From positions 1-40,820 of the IMG/VR virus record IMGVR_UViG_3300044980_000145: 40,820 bases of DNA; one strand, given 5' to 3'. Source of the DNA: a virus. Positions within the stretch are counted from its first letter, which is position 1. Each line of letters starts with the position of its first letter. Below, piece by piece: positions 37,498-40,820 of this stretch. The notes below the pieces were generated by a model. That model saw nothing but the letters and a program-made list of their open reading frames with translations. It ran no database searches and was not told the origin of the DNA. The translations under genes were made by a program, and so were the position numbers.

Positions 37498-37734
37498 TTA
37501 ACCGATCAGCACTTCTATGACATCACGGTAGACGTCGATCTGTTGATCTGGGTCATATACCGTTACGCCGTTGACAGTTACCTTGCCCTGTTGAATAAGG
37601 AATCTCGCCTTTGTCTTAGAGATCTCGAGAACCGTCATAGCGATGTACTCGACAAGGCTAGACGTCTTTCGCGCCTCCTTTGCAACAGGCTTGTAGTTAT
37701 CCCATTTCCACGGGAGCTCGCTACTCGTCGGCAT
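37498..37734 (-). CDS. S4-type RNA-binding domain protein, 78 aa
   Basis: The last 45 residues form an S4-like domain: 'EISKTKARFLIQQGKVTVNG' followed by 'VTVYDPDQQIDVYRDVIEVL' and a final Ile-Gly, the K-x-A-R-x-L-I-x-Q-G-x-V-x-V-N-G signature of ribosomal S4, tyrosyl-tRNA synthetase C-termini and pseudouridine synthases. The N-terminal part is polar and Trp/Lys-rich. Start ATG 37734 lies 14 bases inside the end of the small membrane gene 37721-37825; an upstream GTG (37776) is possible. An RNA-binding role is inferred from the signature; in a phage it may touch tRNA or ribosomes. Confidence 0.68.
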   Translation of the reverse strand: MPTSSELPWKWDNYKPVAKEARKTSSLVEYIAMTVLEISKTKARFLIQQGKVTVNGVTVYDPDQQIDVYRDVIEVLIG

Positions 37735-37825
37735 TGGTGCCTGCTTCCCGGCCCTCCATGTCAGCCGTGATGACACCGCTGATCAGCACAACAAGTGCCA
37801 GCAGCAGGCCTAGTGATTCCCACAT
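37721..37825 (-). CDS. small single-span membrane protein, 34 aa
   Basis: A 34-codon frame, MWESLGLLLALVVLISGVIT followed by a charged tail (ADMEGREAGTNADE). The hydrophobic core (residues 5-20) is a textbook short transmembrane helix with a cytoplasm-type tail. GAGGGGGTAAAC immediately upstream of ATG 37825 is an excellent ribosome-binding site, which makes the gene credible despite its size. It lies between the BCS1-like ATPase gene and the S4-domain gene and overlaps the latter by 14 bases. Confidence 0.65.
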   Translation of the reverse strand: MWESLGLLLALVVLISGVITADMEGREAGTNADE

Positions 37826-37874
37826 GTTTACCCCCTCATTTTCTTTTACCAAAAAAGGAGGTCAGTCTTAGGGA

Positions 37875-39152
37875 CTACTTACTGAACCTATCTTCTATCG
37901 CGGCTTGAAAACAGATCTCTTGGAAGACTGCGGCACTAACCTTGTCGTGCTTCTGAGCCATAATTCGCGCCTTATTCTCGTCTCCCAAAATTCTGGTAGC
38001 CAGCTTCACGCGGCCTTCTGAAGAGAGGGGGAGAAACTCGATGCTCTTATCGATACGGCCAGGACGATTTATCAGGGCGTCGTCTAAGGTATTCACATGA
38101 TTAGTCGTCAAAACTAACAACACCCCATCACACTTTTGAACGCCATCTATACAATTCAGAAGGCAGTCAAACGTAAGCGAAGAACTTGAGGTATCTGAAG
38201 CTACGTTAGTACGCCCATGGAATACCGCATCTACGTCTTCGATGAGAGCTATGCAAGGAGTGTCATTGGCCATGAGCTCCCACGCGTGTCTGAACTCATA
38301 GTTAGACATAGAGGCAAGGTCAAACACGTGTACCGGGATTCGTAATTTTTCTGCTAGCGCACGTGTGAAGCTCGTTTTCCCTGTTCCCGGTTCACCGTGG
38401 AACACATACCCTCTTCGCCAGGGGATGCCGCACTTCTCGTACCACTTTCTAGACGCGTGCCAGAAGGCTGCTTCTTCCATCAAGGCCTCTAGAGAAGCGT
38501 CGAGAGAAAGCTGTTCGGCCGGTGGAGAAGGGGGGGACATTCTTAGATCCTCTTGTCGCCAACCTAGGAGTCTGATGCACGTGCCGAATGAGTCTGCGGT
38601 ACTTCCTCCTCCGTTTCTTCGCCTCTTATACGGGGGCGGTTGCATTTCTTCTGAACCACTAGTTCCTCTGGTGGATTCGTGCATTACTACGTTGAATCTC
38701 GTAGTCTCTTCGTTGCCAGCCTTGTTAACACGTTCAAGGGCTTCTAGGATCAACTTCTCCCATTTAACAGTCCCTCGAAAAAAGGAGAACTGACACGAAT
38801 ATTCTGTCAGAGAGGAGTTCATCTCACTATCCGGGATAGACTTAGAGGAGTACCACATCGGTCTCAGCCTTCGCCAGAAAATTTGTCGGGAGCCTGTCAG
38901 TACCTGAACGCCGACCATGGCGGTTTTCTCGAGTGGTATGATGTGGCGAAATTCCGCGCTATACGCTTCTCCTGGAACCTGGAGACGCTTAGAGGTGGCA
39001 TTTAGGTGCGCCAGTACTATCGTGCCGAGTAGATTGTTCGTATTCTTGGTGATGATTATCCAGCCCGTCAACCATTCTGCTATTGAGCGGGCTCGGCTCC
39101 ACAGAACGGCAACGAGCGTCATGGCGCCCGCGATGATTTCCCAGGTAGGCAT
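37875..39152 (-). CDS. BCS1-like AAA+ ATPase
   Basis: Residues 1-35 carry a hydrophobic segment ('IIAGAMTLVAVLW') like the N-terminal membrane anchor of BCS1. A beta domain follows (about 60-140). The AAA+ domain starts near 225: 'AAFWHASRKWYEKCGIPWRR', Walker A 253-260 (GEPGTGKT), Walker B 301-308 (IALIEDVD), the Thr-Thr-Asn sensor at 349-351, and 'DDALINRPGRIDKSIEF' with R363 and R366 as arginine-finger candidates. BCS1 proteins translocate folded proteins across mitochondrial membranes; bacterial relatives are mostly uncharacterised. Here it could act on a membrane-linked virion or host protein. The exact family fit is strong but the function in a phage is unknown. Confidence 0.8.
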   Translation of the reverse strand: MPTWEIIAGAMTLVAVLWSRARSIAEWLTGWIIITKNTNNLLGTIVLAHLNATSKRLQVPGEAYSAEFRHIIPLEKTAMVGVQVLTGSRQIFWRRLRPMWYSSKSIPDSEMNSSLTEYSCQFSFFRGTVKWEKLILEALERVNKAGNEETTRFNVVMHESTRGTSGSEEMQPPPYKRRRNGGGSTADSFGTCIRLLGWRQEDLRMSPPSPPAEQLSLDASLEALMEEAAFWHASRKWYEKCGIPWRRGYVFHGEPGTGKTSFTRALAEKLRIPVHVFDLASMSNYEFRHAWELMANDTPCIALIEDVDAVFHGRTNVASDTSSSSLTFDCLLNCIDGVQKCDGVLLVLTTNHVNTLDDALINRPGRIDKSIEFLPLSSEGRVKLATRILGDENKARIMAQKHDKVSAAVFQEICFQAAIEDRFSK

Positions 39153-39193
39153 CGATCGGATGCTAGCCCGAGATTTTGCAGCTGTCTAGGGAA

Positions 39194-39415
39194 TTACGTG
39201 TCGAGTGACGCGACAGCGATCTCGTCTGTTTCTTGTGCCACGAGAAAGGCGAGTTTATAGAACGATGGTAGCGTCAAACTCGACGGCTGCTGTGCTCGCA
39301 GATTACTTACGATGTTAGATGCAACGAGCATGGCGACGTCTTGTCCGGTCGGTGGCACGATTTGAATCGTGCTACTCGGTTTGACGTCTTTATTGAGATA
39401 CGGACCCTGCGCCAT
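39194..39415 (-). CDS. small hypothetical protein, 73 aa
   Basis: MAQGPYLNKDVKPSSTIQIV leads into 'GQDVAMLVASNIVSNLRAQQ' and a helix 'SFYKLAFLVAQETDEIAVA'. It is soluble, without cysteines, and not recognised. AAGAGGTACCC lies upstream of ATG 39415. It sits between the zinc-ribbon gene at 39431 and the BCS1-like ATPase, 41 bases before the latter, and is probably co-transcribed. Confidence 0.65.
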   Translation of the reverse strand: MAQGPYLNKDVKPSSTIQIVPPTGQDVAMLVASNIVSNLRAQQPSSLTLPSFYKLAFLVAQETDEIAVASLDT

Positions 39416-39430
39416 GTTTAAGGGTACCTC

Positions 39431-39646
39431 TTATGTGTCCTTCTTCCAATAGAGCTCGCCATCAACAACTTCGATGTCATCTGCGGTCCTCGTCTTTGGA
39501 ACGACATAGCCTAGCTCTTTAAGGCATGAAACGCACAGTAGTGAATAAGCGTGAGGAGTACCAGGTACTTTATACAGCCGCTTGTCCATGCACTTATTGT
39601 CACAGGTACCTAGAGCAACGTAAACGGGACGCGGAACATCGGCCAT
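39431..39646 (-). CDS. small zinc-binding protein, 71 aa
   Basis: Two Cys pairs form a likely zinc site: C15-x3-C19 ('CDNKCMDK') and C38-x2-C41 ('LLCVSCLKELG'). The remaining sequence is a compact beta-type scaffold with 'YKVPGTPHAYSLLC'. AGAGGTGGC precedes ATG 39646. One of five small zinc-ribbon proteins in this window. Function unknown. Confidence 0.68.
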   Translation of the reverse strand: MADVPRPVYVALGTCDNKCMDKRLYKVPGTPHAYSLLCVSCLKELGYVVPKTRTADDIEVVDGELYWKKDT

Positions 39647-39669
39647 TGAGCCACCTCTACGTTAATGGA

Positions 39670-40446
39670 TCATCGCGATCCGCCACCCGATGACATTGCA
39701 CCCTGCTGAACTGGACCAGAACCTACTACCGCCGACGTGTCCCCTTTACCGGGAGCTAGCCGGGGTTCCTTCCGAAGGTCTCTGGCGTTCATAACAAAGT
39801 CTGACGCGGCTTTTGCCAGGGCACTGGCGCCAGTCAGTGGAATTTCATGATGATCTCTTGCGGCAACGTGAAGCTTATCGATCATGAACTTATGCGCCAA
39901 CACTGGAAGATTATCGACCCGACCGCCGTGCTCGAGATAGCCTAGTGTTACGTGAGACACAAACCCGTGGTGGTCAGACGGACTAATGCCGTTATCTTGT
40001 AGGGCTCTAGCGGCGTCTACATGAATCTTCTGAAGACCCGGAGCGTCTACGAGCGCGACCAACGCCGTTCGCTTCTTGCCGCCTTTATCTAAAGCATCAA
40101 AGAAGGCCCAGCCCTGTAACCGCGCCGATATGGGTTCAGAAGACGCGCCGATTTCTGTAAGGCTTTCTAAGGCTCCGTGTGTTTTTTCAGGGTCGTGTTC
40201 GCTGCCGCTTGCTGGACTAGACGTATGCACGATCGTTACGTGATCAATGTCCGGATGGCGGGCTGCGTCAGGAATCAACTTAGCCTGAAGTTCACGTAGC
40301 GGCGCAGCTACGTGTTCAGGTAGTCGCGTGTAGACAAAAAATGTCCTTGGACCTGTCTTTATCTCTGCGACTTTCGTCGCAGCCCACGGCCTATCAGGGG
40401 CGCCCTCTATAGAGGCAGCAGCGTCAAAAAAAGAGGCGTGGGCCAC
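39670..40446 (-). CDS. 2H phosphoesterase (LigT/Acb1-like fold)
   Basis: GTG start at 40446. Two H-x-T motifs define the fold: H69-V-T71 in 'DHVTIVHTS' and H165-V-T167 in 'SHVTLGYLEHG', about 96 residues apart, as in LigT-type 2H phosphoesterases. The intervening sequence contains the expected 'FFVYTRLP' and 'RTALVALVDAPGLQKIHVDA' strands. Family members cut cyclic or 2'-5' phosphodiesters; phage versions include Acb1, which destroys CBASS cyclic nucleotides, and RNA-repair enzymes. The C-terminal 60 residues are polar and not part of the fold. Which substrate this one uses is not visible from sequence. Confidence 0.8.
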   Translation of the reverse strand: MAHASFFDAAASIEGAPDRPWAATKVAEIKTGPRTFFVYTRLPEHVAAPLRELQAKLIPDAARHPDIDHVTIVHTSSPASGSEHDPEKTHGALESLTEIGASSEPISARLQGWAFFDALDKGGKKRTALVALVDAPGLQKIHVDAARALQDNGISPSDHHGFVSHVTLGYLEHGGRVDNLPVLAHKFMIDKLHVAARDHHEIPLTGASALAKAASDFVMNARDLRKEPRLAPGKGDTSAVVGSGPVQQGAMSSGGGSR

Positions 40447-40482
40447 GCTTAAGCTTAGCCCCGCCTCTTATGCCGGTACCTA

Positions 40483-40662
40483 TTAGGATACCGTCAGCAC
40501 GAACGCCGCGACCAGCGCGTTGAAGTGCTTCAAGTGCGCCGTCTTATGCAAGAACAGCGTGTTCTTGCCGCACGCTTTACACGTCGGATACTCTTTGCCG
40601 TGTCCGGAAAGATCAATCCGAATGCGCTTATCCGTGCAGCTACACCAATCGTCCATAGGCAT
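40483..40662 (-). CDS. small zinc-ribbon protein, 59 aa
   Basis: A 59-codon frame, starting MPMDDWCSCTDKRIRIDLSG. The zinc site is C7-x-C9 and C28-x2-C31 ('CKACGKNTLFL'), with His residues after it ('HKTAHLKHF'). The start at ATG 40662 follows GCAGGGTGCGCT; ATG 40656 two codons later is possible. It lies between the truncated gene at the window edge and the 2H phosphoesterase. Function unknown. Confidence 0.65.
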   Translation of the reverse strand: MPMDDWCSCTDKRIRIDLSGHGKEYPTCKACGKNTLFLHKTAHLKHFNALVAAFVLTVS

Positions 40663-40673
40663 AGCGCACCCTG

Positions 40674-40820
40674 CTAGGGCTCGACTTTCTTGAGGGGCTT
40701 ACGCAAGCTGACCGTCGGTCGCTCGCTCATCGCGATCCTTAAACGGCTCTCCTGCTCGCGCCGTTCGGCGATACAGGTCTGTCCTGTTTCGTAGAACGAC
40801 TCTTGCGGCACGGGCTTGGT
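40674..40820 (-). CDS. C-terminal part of a gene running off the right edge
   Basis: An open minus-strand frame of 48 codons ending at TAG 40676-40674 and continuing past the window edge. The visible part is charged, with 'TCIAERREQESRLRIAMSE' and a basic end 'SLRKPLKKVEP'. An internal ATG (MSERP) would give an 18-residue peptide, so a truncated gene is more likely. No function can be assigned. Confidence 0.5.
   Translation of the reverse strand, partial: TKPVPQESFYETGQTCIAERREQESRLRIAMSERPTVSLRKPLKKVEP

Noticed and set aside
1-40820. Integrase, repressor, terminase, portal, capsid, replication or tRNA genes
   Set aside because: I looked for these and saw none of their motifs; their absence here does not say whether they exist elsewhere in the genome.

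Overview
The window is a stretch of a tailed, contractile-tail (myovirus-type) double-stranded DNA phage genome that infects a Gram-negative host. The evidence is a recognisable tail sheath, a gp5/gpV-like spike, many virion-appendage proteins, a holin, two small lipoproteins with lipoboxes (outer-membrane spanin candidates) and an endolysin with a peptidoglycan-binding domain. Coding is dense, with ATGA, GTGA and TAATG overlaps, frequent GTG and some TTG starts, no tRNA genes and no gap above 300 bases (the longest, 37323-37497, holds only a promoter-like site). No terminase, portal, major capsid, replication or integrase gene is visible, so neither the phage's lifestyle nor its closest relative can be fixed from this window.

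Plus-strand region (1-31565): virion genes. 1-11800 is an appendage block: small beta-rich proteins, three tandem glycine-rich adhesin-like paralogues (3236-6100), a 1224-residue protein made of about 52 repeats of 21 residues (6104-9778), and baseplate/fibre-like accessories. 11814-16661 holds small proteins that share an N-terminal motif, plus two zinc-ribbon virion proteins. 17387-19744 is the tail sheath, followed by three glycine-zipper proteins, a tube-like candidate (22113), a coiled-coil membrane protein (22919), the spike (23307) and a large baseplate-like protein (24806). 26557-28682 is a lysis-flavoured block (FmdB-type zinc ribbon, holin, two lipoproteins, SHExxE protein). 29343-31565 returns to small virion proteins and ends in a P-loop protein.

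Minus-strand region (40820-31582): small zinc-ribbon proteins, a 2H phosphoesterase, a BCS1-like AAA+ ATPase, a 34-residue membrane peptide, an S4-domain protein, a membrane protein with a zinc finger, a 5'(3')-deoxyribonucleotidase-like HAD enzyme, the endolysin, three beta-rich probable virion proteins and a free-standing biotinyl/lipoyl carrier domain. The two transcription directions converge at about 31570.

Six free-standing homing endonuclease genes (four GIY-YIG, two HNH) interrupt the array. Five of them sit directly in front of a TATAAT-like promoter motif, and the four GIY-YIG genes all end against or inside the 3' end of a plus-strand virion gene. The observations most worth following are the phage-encoded biotinyl-type domain, the N-terminal module shared by at least six small proteins, the codon-scrambled 21-residue repeat protein, the BCS1-like ATPase and the possible anti-CBASS 2H phosphoesterase.
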